The notes under the pieces are model-generated. The model searched no databases and had not been told where the DNA came from. It was given only the letters and a program-made list of their open reading frames with translations. The position numbers and the translations under genes are program-made. Positions 53,586 to 61,366 of a DNA stretch of 64,000 nucleotides are shown in pieces. This stretch comes from Sphaerisporangium sp040649355 (lineage in GTDB: Bacteria; Actinomycetota; Actinomycetes; Streptosporangiales; Streptosporangiaceae). The number at the start of each line of letters is the position of its first letter. Position 1 is the first letter of the stretch. The stretch lies in contig NZ_JBICTU010000011.1 in the NCBI RefSeq assembly GCF_043197795.1, positions 1-64,000 of the forward strand, read 5' to 3'.

Positions 53586-54416
53586 TCAGCGGAGCGGCTT
53601 GCGGGCGGACAGGATCACGTAGCCGATCTGGTCCTTCCTCGGGGCGAAGAAGCCCAGGTGCCTGCGTGAGAACTCCGCCAGGGCCTCCTCGCCGAACTTC
53701 GAGGCGATCGAGTCTCTCTGGTCCATCGCGGACTTGATGTACTTCGACTTCTTGCCGAACACCCTCGGGCCGCACTGGGTGTACTCCTCGACCTCGAACC
53801 CCGCACCGCGCGCGTGCTCGATCCACTCCGCCAGCGTGGGCAGCTCGCGCAGCTTGAGTGTCTCCATGAACTTCGCCACTCGCGCGGGCTCGGCCGCCGA
53901 CTCCAGGCTGAAGTCCGAGAACGAGATCCTCCCGCCCGGACGGAGCACGCGGTAGAGCTCCCCGAGCACCCGGCCGAGGTCCTGGGCGTTCTGGAGCGAT
54001 TCGAGCGCCAGGACGGCGTCGAAGGAGCCGTCCGGGTAGGACAGGTCCATGTAGTCGCCGTACTCGAAGTGCGCGCGGTCGCCGACGCCGGTGGCGGCGG
54101 CCCGCTCCTTGGCCTTGTCGATCTCGAAGGCGCTCACCGTGATGCCGGTGACGTGTACGCCGAAGTTCTTCGCCAGGTAGACGGCCGTCTCGCCCGGCCC
54201 GCATCCGGCGTCCAGCACGCGCTCTCCGGGGCGCAGGCCGAGGGTGTCGGTCACCTTGCGGCTGATCCGGTGGACGGCGTCCTTGAGCGGGGTGTCGTCG
54301 TCGTTGTCGTACCAGTACCACATGTGCAGCTGGCCGTTGCGGAACTCGTCCCCGATGGGAGAGCGCTCGTCGTAGTGCGTGCCGATGTCGGCTGGGTCGA
54401 TCAAATCCCTGGTCAT
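53586..54416 (-). CDS. Class I SAM-dependent methyltransferase (second)
   Basis: The 276-residue protein has motif I VLDAGCGPGETAVYLAKN, the GITVSAFEIDKAKERA post-I region, FDAVLALESLQNA and LRPGGRISFSDFSLES, and is related in kind to its downstream neighbour. ATG 54416 follows GGAG. A regulon motif in its direction lies 95 bp upstream, so it is probably a pathway enzyme. Target unknown. Confidence 0.93.
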   Translation of the reverse strand: MTRDLIDPADIGTHYDERSPIGDEFRNGQLHMWYWYDNDDDTPLKDAVHRISRKVTDTLGLRPGERVLDAGCGPGETAVYLAKNFGVHVTGITVSAFEIDKAKERAAATGVGDRAHFEYGDYMDLSYPDGSFDAVLALESLQNAQDLGRVLGELYRVLRPGGRISFSDFSLESAAEPARVAKFMETLKLRELPTLAEWIEHARGAGFEVEEYTQCGPRVFGKKSKYIKSAMDQRDSIASKFGEEALAEFSRRHLGFFAPRKDQIGYVILSARKPLR

Positions 54417-54511
54417 TAATCCGACACTCCAATCGAGTGGCCTCATACGCCGTACCGAAACCGAGGAACGCCCACGATGATCCTTATGGTGTTTCGCCAC
54501 CAGGCCCGGCC

Positions 54512-54527
54512 GCATCTTTATGGTTGC
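54512..54527 (-). promoter_or_regulatory. Regulon motif site 9 (faces methyltransferase 53586-54416)
   Basis: The minus strand reads GCAACCATAAAGATGC, followed by GGCC and preceded by AGCACA. It matches sites 5 and 10 most closely. Confidence 0.55.
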
Positions 54528-54575
54528 TGTGCTCCTGGTGAGGAGTCCTGACGAGGCCAGGCGAAATGCCGGTAA

Positions 54576-54591
54576 GCAAGCTCGGAGAAGA
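54576..54591 (+). promoter_or_regulatory. Regulon motif variant (faces methyltransferase 54767)
   Basis: GCAAGCTCGGAGAAGA, followed by CGCGG, resembles the variants at 29415 and 38920. It lies 175 bp before the start codon. Confidence 0.35.
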
Positions 54592-54766
54592 CGCGGACGG
54601 ACGCCGGTGCGAGGATTTTGTAAAACGGATATCTCGCCGGACGAGCGCGGAGTGAGCTGGGCCCGGAAGCGGCCGGCTGGCATTGCACCTTGGGCGCGGT
54701 AGTCGCACACCGCTTATCGAGTGCGGACTCAAAGCCCCGTCTTACCTTTCGTGAAAGGACGCGCAC

Positions 54767-56323
54767 ATGAGTGTTTCCACCACGCAGCTGACCGTCGCCG
54801 ATCTGCTGGAAGATTTCACCAACGCCGGCCCCGACGACCTCCACACGGAGTATCAGCGACTGGTCGGCGCGCTGTGGAACGACGGCGAGCTGACGGAACA
54901 GGCGCTGGCGGCGACGCCCGCTCTCGTGGCGTACCTGGACGAGGCCGGCGACGACCGCAAGGGCTACGTGATCATCCTGCTCGCCCTTCTCGCCGAGGCG
55001 GAGTACCCCGCCGTCGACGGTGAGGTCGCCACGGCGGTCCGGCAGGGCCTCGACCGGTACCTCGACCTGGTGGGCGGCGCGGTGAAGGGACGTCCGCTGA
55101 CGCTCGCCCTGCTCTACCTCCTGTCGCACTTCCCCGGCGACCGCGACCGCATCCTGGCCGCCGTCGAGCACCTCGACCTGGACCCGGGCGACCAGAGCAG
55201 GCTCGACCGCGCCCTGCGCACGCTGGACCTCGACGCCCCCGACCTCGGCGCCCTGTGGCCCTCGCCTTCGGTGTGGCAGCTGACCGATGACGAGCGCGCG
55301 TTCAACCAGGAGTGGGTCCGGACCCTCACCCCGGCGCAGGTCACGACGAACTGGGAGAACGACACCCGGACCCTGCTCGGCTACACGGGCGCGAAGGCGT
55401 ACTTCGCGGTGCGGTACGGAGCCCCCGTGGTGGCCGGCGGAGCGGTCTCGCCCGGTGACGCCACCGTGCCCGAGGTTCCCGCGGATTCCGGGACCGAGCT
55501 CTTCGCCCGCCACGCGGACGCCTTCCACTGCCCCTCCTGCGGCGGCCCGCTCGACTTCACGCCCGACGTCGTCCGGTGCGACGCCTGCGCGACCCGGTAC
55601 CCGCTCGCGCGCGGCATCCTCGACCTGTCGGAGGGTGTGAGCGAGTCGGCGGCGGACGTCGAGGACGACGCGACCGCGAACCTGCTGTCGAAGCTGGCGG
55701 AGATGCCGACCATGGGCATCTACTACGAGTCCGTGCTCCGGCCGGCGTTCCTGCGGATCGCCGGCGGGAACTGGGGCGGCGCGGTCACCCTCGCCGACGA
55801 GGACGCCTACGTCGCACAGCACATCCGTCCGGTGGACGGCCCGGTGCTCGACGTCGCGGCGGGCGCCGGCCGGTGGACGACCGTGGTGGCCGAGACGGTC
55901 GGCCAGGACCGGCTGATCGCCCTCGACATGGGCCTTCCGATGCTGACGGTGCTGCGCGGCAAGCTGCCCGAGGTGCCCGCGGTCCGCGCCAGCGCGCTCG
56001 ACATCCCGTTCGGTGACTCCACCATGGGTGCGGTGAACTGCTGGAACGCCCTGCACGCCTTCCCCGACGACGCTGCCAGGGCCATCGCCGAGGTGGGCCG
56101 GGTCCTGCGGCCTGGCGGCACCTTCACGCTGATGACGTTCCTGTTCGACTCCGACCCGATCGCCCGGTACTTCCAGGCCTCCCACTACTTCCCGAGCCGG
56201 GTCGAGGGGATGCTGCTCTTCGAGCTGGACGAGCTCAAGCGGTGGCTGTCCGCCGCCGGGATGACCGTGCGGGACGTCTCCGGTCCCGGCAGCTTCGCCT
56301 TCATCACGGCCGTACGGGACTGA
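54767..56323 (+). CDS. Three-domain SAM methyltransferase with zinc ribbon
   Basis: The 518-residue protein has an N-terminal all-helical region (about 1-240) that reads like HEAT-type repeats (LTLALLYLLSHFPGDRDRIL). A Trm112-like zinc ribbon follows near 250-285 with two CxxC pairs (CPSCGGPLDF and CDACATRYPL). A class I methyltransferase domain (about 345-518) carries VLDVAAGAGRWTTVVAE, FGDSTMGAVNCWNAL and LRPGGTFTLMTFLF. The helical domain is unusual and may bind a carrier protein or other partner. The ATG follows the GAAAGGACGCGCAC leader shared with the solute-binding protein gene. The substrate is unknown. Confidence 0.88.
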   Translation: MSVSTTQLTVADLLEDFTNAGPDDLHTEYQRLVGALWNDGELTEQALAATPALVAYLDEAGDDRKGYVIILLALLAEAEYPAVDGEVATAVRQGLDRYLDLVGGAVKGRPLTLALLYLLSHFPGDRDRILAAVEHLDLDPGDQSRLDRALRTLDLDAPDLGALWPSPSVWQLTDDERAFNQEWVRTLTPAQVTTNWENDTRTLLGYTGAKAYFAVRYGAPVVAGGAVSPGDATVPEVPADSGTELFARHADAFHCPSCGGPLDFTPDVVRCDACATRYPLARGILDLSEGVSESAADVEDDATANLLSKLAEMPTMGIYYESVLRPAFLRIAGGNWGGAVTLADEDAYVAQHIRPVDGPVLDVAAGAGRWTTVVAETVGQDRLIALDMGLPMLTVLRGKLPEVPAVRASALDIPFGDSTMGAVNCWNALHAFPDDAARAIAEVGRVLRPGGTFTLMTFLFDSDPIARYFQASHYFPSRVEGMLLFELDELKRWLSAAGMTVRDVSGPGSFAFITAVRD

Positions 56324-56371
56324 TCCCGCGGGCCGGTCGCCGTGGACGGCGGCCACCCATCGCTGGTAGGA

Positions 56372-56408
56372 CACGCTCCGGGGCGCTCGGCGTACGCCCC
56401 GGAGCGTG
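56372..56408. terminator. Bidirectional terminator
   Basis: Perfect 14-bp arms (56372-56385 and 56395-56408, core CGCTCCGGGGCG and CGCCCCGGAGCG) lie between convergent genes. Confidence 0.85.
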
Positions 56409-56415
56409 GTCGTTG

Positions 56416-59400
56416 TCAGCTCCTGATCAGGTCGAACGACTCCCAGGGGCCGATGGCGGTGCGGTTGGCGATGAGCGGCTGGGCTCCGGCGCCGTCCGCG
56501 CAGACGTACTTGCCGTTGACCTGGGCCTTGAGGCTGACCGTCCCGTCGGGGTTGCCGACCAGTTGGAAGGTCTCCCAGGATCCGGCGGAGGGCCGGTTGG
56601 CGATGAGCGGCTCCGCGCCGGCGTTCTCCGCGCTGACGAACTGGCCGTTGCTCTTCGCCTTGAGGGCGATGGTGCCGTTGCCGAGGTCGACGCGCTCGAA
56701 CTGCTCCGCGGTCCCGGCGGTGGACTTGTTCGCGATCAGCGGCGAGCCGCTGGGAGCGGTGACGTACAGGTTGTTCGCCCTGGACCGCAGGCTGATCGTC
56801 GGGGTCCCGGACGTCCCGGTGAGGACCCGCAGGGCGTCGACCATGCCGACCGCGGTGGCCTTGTTCACGATCTTGATCGTGTGCTGCCCACTTGACAGGC
56901 CGGTCTTGCTGAAGACGACCTGCTGGGCCTGCCTGGCTCCTGAGACGTACAGGTTCACGTTGGTCTGCAGGACGTTGTCGAGGTAGACGTCCACGTTGCC
57001 CATGTCACCGTTGCGCTCCGAGAGGTACTCGATGCCGGTACCGGTGAAGGTGTACTGGGCCGTCGCCCCCACCGTGTTGGTGTGGTGGGTGTCGTCGTTG
57101 TAGTCGCCGTAGCCCCTGGCGGTCGTGTGGTACCAGTTGGCGTCGTAGGTGAGCTCGGTGTCGTTCACCAGCGCGTTCCCCGTCGCCCCGATGCCGAGGG
57201 CCGAGGCGGTGCCGCTGAGCGTCTTGGCGCTCTGGTTGGCGGTGCCGGTGAGCCGGGCCGAGGAGTACGAGCTGAGCGGCTTGGCCGTGCGCTCCACGAC
57301 GTAGACCGTGTTCGCCGCGGTGGCGAAGGAGACCTCGGCGCTGGAGGAGGTGGCCAGGATGGCGTTGTCCGAGGCCCGGCGCACGCGCACCTGCTGGGTG
57401 CCCCAGGGATTGACCACCGTGGCCTGCTTGCCGTACAGGCTCTTGAGCCCGACGTACTTGACCTCGCCCGCCTCGCGCTCGGAGCTGACGAGGAAGCCGT
57501 CCTTGGCCAGGAGGGTGAACTTCCCGACGAAGGAGGAGTCGGCCGGTACGGCGGGGAACACCCGGATCTTGTCGTTGTAGCTCTGCATGAGCGACTCGTT
57601 GAGCGCCGACAGGTGTACGCCGAGGTACTCGAAGACGCCGTTGGTGTTGTTGGTCATGCCGTTGGGGTAGTTCTGGTACTTCTGCAGCATCGTCTTCATG
57701 CCCTGGTACGCCTGGTCGCCGAGGCCGAGGCGGGCCGCCTGGACCGCGTCGTTGGACCACACGTTGCCGTAGGGGAAGGGCCGCTGGTTCCAGGTGTTGA
57801 CCGCGGTCTGGTAGTCGGGGTACCCGATGCCGGTGATGTTGTAGGGCCAGATCAGCTCGGCCGAGACGTTCTCGTTGTTCCTGGTCTGCGAGATCGGCGG
57901 CTGGTGCGGCTGGTAGGCGCCGCCCGCGACCTGGTACGGCACGAGGTGGTCGAGCACGTTCTGCCATCCGGCGCGCAGGCCGGTGTCGACGCCGAGCTGC
58001 TGGCTGACCTGGATGGTCAGCGGGAAGATGCTCCGCACGGCGGCGAGGTCGGTGATCGCGTTGCGGACGTTCCAGTACGTCTCGTGGGAGTTGGAGTTGG
58101 CCATGTAGTACGTGTTGGTGGCGGTGTCGAGCGACAGCATGGCCGAGTAGAACTTCGCCGTCTCACGCATGTACGGGTAGGCGACGTCGCGCAGGTAGGT
58201 GGCGTCGTTGGTGTACCGGTAGCGCAGGTACATGTTGTACGCGGCCTCGTAGCCGGTCGACAGGATGTTCTTGGTGTAGTCGCTGCCGACCGTGCCGCGC
58301 GCGTTGCCGTCCCAGCCCATCGTCTCCGGCACCCACAGCCCGTCCACGCCGTACCTGGTCTGCGTGTACGACTTCAGCGCGTTGTAGTTGCGGCTGTAGA
58401 GCTTGTTGAAGCCGTCCATGAGGTCGGTGTGGTTGGACGCCAGGAAGGAGTTGTAGACGTCCCGCTGGTTCCAGTACCAGTAGGCGTTGCTCCACTTGGT
58501 GGCGTCCTGGGTGGCGCGGAACACCCCGTTGATGAAGTGCAGCGGGTAGTTGCCGTAGCCCCCTGCCGCGATCATGTAGGTGCTCAGGTAGTAGACGTTC
58601 TCCATGTAGTCCGCGTCACGGGAGCCGTTGGAGTACTGGACGAACGACTTGTTCCAGAACGAGTGCCACCAGTTGCGGTAGTTGGTGTACGTGGTGGCGT
58701 ACCCGGTGCTCTTGACCGAGGAGAGCTGGTTGCGGGCCTGGGTCACCGAGTCGCGGTTGGGCGCGTTGATCCGGCTGGAGGCGGTGATCCAGATCGTGTA
58801 GCTGGAGGTGGGCGTGATGTTCAGCCGCACCTTCCTGCCGTCGACGACCTGGGTGGTGAAGCCGGCGCCCTCCACGGTGGCGGCCAGGGTGTAGCCGAAC
58901 CCGTTGGCGTCGGTCTGCCCTCGGCTGAGCCCGGCGCTCGCCGAGTCGGCGTAGGTGGAGATCGTCTTCCACGTGTTCAGGTCGGGCACGTCGCCGCTGT
59001 TGGTGACGGTCGCGGGATCCCACATGCTCAGGTCCATGGCCACGCTCGACACTCCGCCGCGGGTGTCGTCCACGTGGATGCCCATGACCTCGGAGTTGGG
59101 CGACCCGAGGATGGTGACGGTCCGGTTGGAGTCGTACTTGGTGGTCAGGGTCCCGTCGTACAGCGACAGCCGCTGCTGGTAGTTCGTGTACCCGGTGTCC
59201 ATCCCCGGGTTGGAGTACAGGTTCACGAGGCCGGCCGCGAAGGCGGACTGCTGCGACAGGTCGACGCCCGACACCTGCATCGTCAGCCCGTTCTGGTTCC
59301 ACACCATGGCGCCCGTGCGGCCGTTGCCGACGGTGAGGCCGTAGTTGGGATTGGTGTTGGGCCGGTTGTACACGATGTCGTGCTTGGACAGGTACCCCTG

Positions 59401-59541
59401 GTAGTCGACGTTGAGCGCCCCGGCGGCCTGGTCGAACGCGGCGTCGGTGGTCGAGGCCAGGGTCGGCGGGGCCGCGCCGACGGCCAGCAGGCCTACGGCG
59501 AGCGTCAACGGCGGCAGGCTACGTAACAGCCTCTTCAGCAT
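56416..59541 (-). CDS. Secreted multidomain glycoside hydrolase (GH95-like) with beta-trefoil repeats
   Basis: The 1041-residue protein has a signal peptide (about 1-30). A large catalytic region with an alpha/alpha-barrel signature follows (about 40-720: WNQRDVYNSFLASNHTDLM, MANSNSHETYWNVRNAI), similar to GH95-type fucosidase/galactosidase proteins. Next come a carbohydrate-binding-like beta domain (about 760-920) and a C-terminal fascin-like beta-trefoil with three copies of a 48-residue repeat (each with PLIANxxxAG). It degrades an exterior polysaccharide. ATG 59541 begins the signal peptide. It is an unlikely member of the enediyne pathway and interrupts the tailoring genes. Confidence 0.85.
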   Translation of the reverse strand: MLKRLLRSLPPLTLAVGLLAVGAAPPTLASTTDAAFDQAAGALNVDYQGYLSKHDIVYNRPNTNPNYGLTVGNGRTGAMVWNQNGLTMQVSGVDLSQQSAFAAGLVNLYSNPGMDTGYTNYQQRLSLYDGTLTTKYDSNRTVTILGSPNSEVMGIHVDDTRGGVSSVAMDLSMWDPATVTNSGDVPDLNTWKTISTYADSASAGLSRGQTDANGFGYTLAATVEGAGFTTQVVDGRKVRLNITPTSSYTIWITASSRINAPNRDSVTQARNQLSSVKSTGYATTYTNYRNWWHSFWNKSFVQYSNGSRDADYMENVYYLSTYMIAAGGYGNYPLHFINGVFRATQDATKWSNAYWYWNQRDVYNSFLASNHTDLMDGFNKLYSRNYNALKSYTQTRYGVDGLWVPETMGWDGNARGTVGSDYTKNILSTGYEAAYNMYLRYRYTNDATYLRDVAYPYMRETAKFYSAMLSLDTATNTYYMANSNSHETYWNVRNAITDLAAVRSIFPLTIQVSQQLGVDTGLRAGWQNVLDHLVPYQVAGGAYQPHQPPISQTRNNENVSAELIWPYNITGIGYPDYQTAVNTWNQRPFPYGNVWSNDAVQAARLGLGDQAYQGMKTMLQKYQNYPNGMTNNTNGVFEYLGVHLSALNESLMQSYNDKIRVFPAVPADSSFVGKFTLLAKDGFLVSSEREAGEVKYVGLKSLYGKQATVVNPWGTQQVRVRRASDNAILATSSSAEVSFATAANTVYVVERTAKPLSSYSSARLTGTANQSAKTLSGTASALGIGATGNALVNDTELTYDANWYHTTARGYGDYNDDTHHTNTVGATAQYTFTGTGIEYLSERNGDMGNVDVYLDNVLQTNVNLYVSGARQAQQVVFSKTGLSSGQHTIKIVNKATAVGMVDALRVLTGTSGTPTISLRSRANNLYVTAPSGSPLIANKSTAGTAEQFERVDLGNGTIALKAKSNGQFVSAENAGAEPLIANRPSAGSWETFQLVGNPDGTVSLKAQVNGKYVCADGAGAQPLIANRTAIGPWESFDLIRS

Positions 59542-59704
59542 GGTCTTCCTCTCCCGCGGCGGGCCGCCCTCGCCTTCACTGCGGCCGTCGCCGCACGGAG
59601 CAGTGCCGAGGGGGTTTGGATGGCGCAGACCCGATACGGAACGGCGGTGCCTCCCGCCGGGACGCCGCACAGTTCCGTTTTCAGACTGTCAGGCGCAGTT
59701 AACA

Positions 59705-59719
59705 TTGGATGTCTTCCAA
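59705..59719. promoter_or_regulatory. Dyad operator upstream of glycoside hydrolase
   Basis: TTGGATGTCTTCCAA is an inverted repeat about 165 bp upstream of the hydrolase start, in an AT-rich context. It is probably the site of a substrate-responsive repressor. Confidence 0.4.
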
Positions 59720-59968
59720 CGTCAATACCTAGCAGACAGGCTGATGGATCAACAAAATCCCCCATAAGGGCCTGAAATCATGTAACTGGGAGGGAAAATC
59801 GCCTGCTACCAGCCACAATCGCCATGCGAGCCGTCGCGATACCTCCGATGTATCGGGGCTCGGGTGGGGAGGAAGACGCCATGCTGAAGGCGTGAGGGCC
59901 GCGGCGCGCGTGAAGCGGGCCGGGCGGAGTTCAGGAGAGGCCGAGCGGGCGCCTGCCCGCACACACAG

Positions 59969-60009
59969 CGGGGAGCCACCGCTCTTCTAGCTCAGCGGTC
60001 GGCTCCCCG
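59969..60009. terminator. Hairpin between SDR and hydrolase genes
   Basis: CGGGGAGCC/GGCTCCCCG outer arms (59969-59977, 60001-60009) with an inner ACCGCT/AGCGGT stem. It lies downstream of the minus-strand SDR gene. Confidence 0.7.
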
Positions 60010-60034
60010 TACGTGGCGCTCGCCAGAGGCGTTG

Positions 60035-60094
60035 TCCGAAGCGGCGTCCTAAGTGGTGTCCTAAGCGCTTTCCGAAGCGTTTCCCGAAGCGGGT
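60035..60094 (-). repeat. Five 12-bp tandem repeats abutting the SDR stop codon
   Basis: Units of the form TCC(G/T)AAG(C/T)G plus three variable bases are repeated five times without gaps, ending at the first base of the SDR stop codon (60094). On the minus strand they would encode RFGK-like tetrapeptides, but beyond the SDR stop. Confidence 0.75.
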
Positions 60095-60846
60095 CAGAGG
60101 GCGACGGAGGTGGTCAGGCCGCCGTCGACGGCGATCTCCTGGCCGGTGATGTAGGACGAGCGGGAGGAGAGCAGGAAGACCGCGGCGTCGGCCACGTCGT
60201 CGGCGCTGCCCAGCCGGCCCAGCGCGACCTGGCTGCGGCACTGCTCCTGCGCCTCGTCCGTGCTGGAGATGGCGGTGAACATGTCGGTGACGATGTAGCC
60301 GGGGCTGACGGCGTTGACCCGGATGCCCCGGGTGCCGAGGTCCGGCGCGAGGGTGCGGGTCAGGTTGATCACGGCGGCCTTGGTGGCGGCGTAGATCGAG
60401 GTGAAGGCCAGGCCGCGGTGGGCGAGCCAGGACCCGTTGATCACGATGGAGGCGCCCTCCTCCAGCAGCGGCAGTGCCTTCTGGATGGTGAAGTACACAC
60501 CCTTGAAGTTGATGCCGGTGATGTGGTCGAAGTCGGCCTCGGTGGCCTGCGCGCTCAGCCCGAACAGGGCGATGCCCGCGTTGGCGAAGACACCGTGCAG
60601 GCGCCCGAAGCGCTGCTCGATCTCGCCCACGAGCCGGTCGAGGTCCTCGGTGACGGAGACGTCGGCGGCCACGGTCAGCACGCGGTCCCCGGCGTCGAGG
60701 TCCTTGGCGGCCGCGTCGAGGCGGTCCTTGTCCCGTCCGGCGAGGATGACGTTCGCGCCTTCGGCGAGGAGTCGTCGTGCGGTGGCCAGGCCCATGCCGC
60801 TGCCGCCACCGGTGATCAGTACGTTCTTACCCTCAAACTCGGTCAT
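60094..60846 (-). CDS. Short-chain dehydrogenase/reductase
   Basis: The 250-residue classical SDR has the TGGGSGMG cofactor loop near residue 12, NAGIALFG near 88, catalytic Ser in INGSWLAHRG near 138 and YAATK near 152. The cofactor and substrate are unknown. A regulon motif copy lies 32 bp upstream of the start in its direction, so it is likely a pathway tailoring oxidoreductase. Confidence 0.93.
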   Translation of the reverse strand: MTEFEGKNVLITGGGSGMGLATARRLLAEGANVILAGRDKDRLDAAAKDLDAGDRVLTVAADVSVTEDLDRLVGEIEQRFGRLHGVFANAGIALFGLSAQATEADFDHITGINFKGVYFTIQKALPLLEEGASIVINGSWLAHRGLAFTSIYAATKAAVINLTRTLAPDLGTRGIRVNAVSPGYIVTDMFTAISSTDEAQEQCRSQVALGRLGSADDVADAAVFLLSSRSSYITGQEIAVDGGLTTSVAL

Positions 60847-60878
60847 GCGGTCAGCGTCACATTCACGCCCGCGACGTC

Positions 60879-60894
60879 ACATCTCCTGAATTGC
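60879..60894 (-). promoter_or_regulatory. Regulon motif site 11 (faces SDR gene)
   Basis: The minus strand reads GCAATTCAGGAGATGT, close to site 2 before the core operon (GCAATCAGGGAGATGT). At only 32 bp from the start codon it could overlap the ribosome-binding region. Confidence 0.5.
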
Positions 60895-60952
60895 GCTCTT
60901 GTTTCAGGCCCGCACGATATCTCTTCCCGCGCCCGTGAAGGCGTCCAGCACA

Positions 60953-60968
60953 GCATTCCGAAAGATGC
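60953..60968 (+). promoter_or_regulatory. Regulon motif site 10 (faces FAD oxidoreductase gene)
   Basis: GCATTCCGAAAGATGC, preceded by AGCACA and followed by GGCA, is one of the best matches. Confidence 0.55.
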
Positions 60969-61366
60969 GGCACGGCGCGACAGGACGTGACGATGTAGCG
61001 GTGCTGATCGGCGGATCGACTGTTTCTCGCTGAACAGGTGAAGGAAGGAGCACCCCGTGTCTCTTAACCGTGGACGGCGTCGTCGCCGGTGAACCGTCAC
61101 GGGCCGGACGGGTACGACGTGGGCCGTCATCACCCCGCCCGACCTGCGGATCGTCCCGAATGCCTCGCGACCACGGCGAGATGTGAAGTCCATGCGGACC
61201 CCCGTGAATATTCCGGCCGGCACGCTCCGCCGCCAGATCAGATACCGACCAGGGCCGGCGTGAAATCCATACGACGCTGGTGGTCATCAGGAAAAGAACC
61301 GGCACCGGTTAACGACCACCGCAAAGACGATGCCTGAAGAATACGGAATTTCGAGGAGATGACACG

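Larger units (their letters stand above)
54417..54766. other. Divergent promoter region between two methyltransferase genes
   Basis: About 350 bp without a gene. It holds regulon motif copies on both strands (54512-54527 minus, 54576-54591 plus). Just before the ATG at 54767 it carries TGAAAGGACGCGCAC, a 15-base leader also found in front of the solute-binding protein gene at 38695. Confidence 0.6.
59542..60093. other. Intergenic region upstream of glycoside hydrolase / downstream of SDR
   Basis: About 550 bp without a gene. It contains a dyad TTGGA-N5-TCCAA (59705-59719), a likely operator for the hydrolase gene, then a hairpin (59969-60009) and five 12-bp tandem repeats (60035-60094). Confidence 0.5.
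60847..61366. other. Divergent promoter region, SDR / FAD oxidoreductase
   Basis: About 520 bp without a gene. It holds regulon motif copies on both strands (60879-60894 minus, 60953-60968 plus). The 5' leader of the + strand gene is long (about 400 bp after the motif). Confidence 0.55.

Noticed and set aside
61316..61335. CACCGCAAAGACGATGCC close to the FAD oxidoreductase start as a motif copy
   Set aside because: It needs a one-base insertion to align; probably chance.
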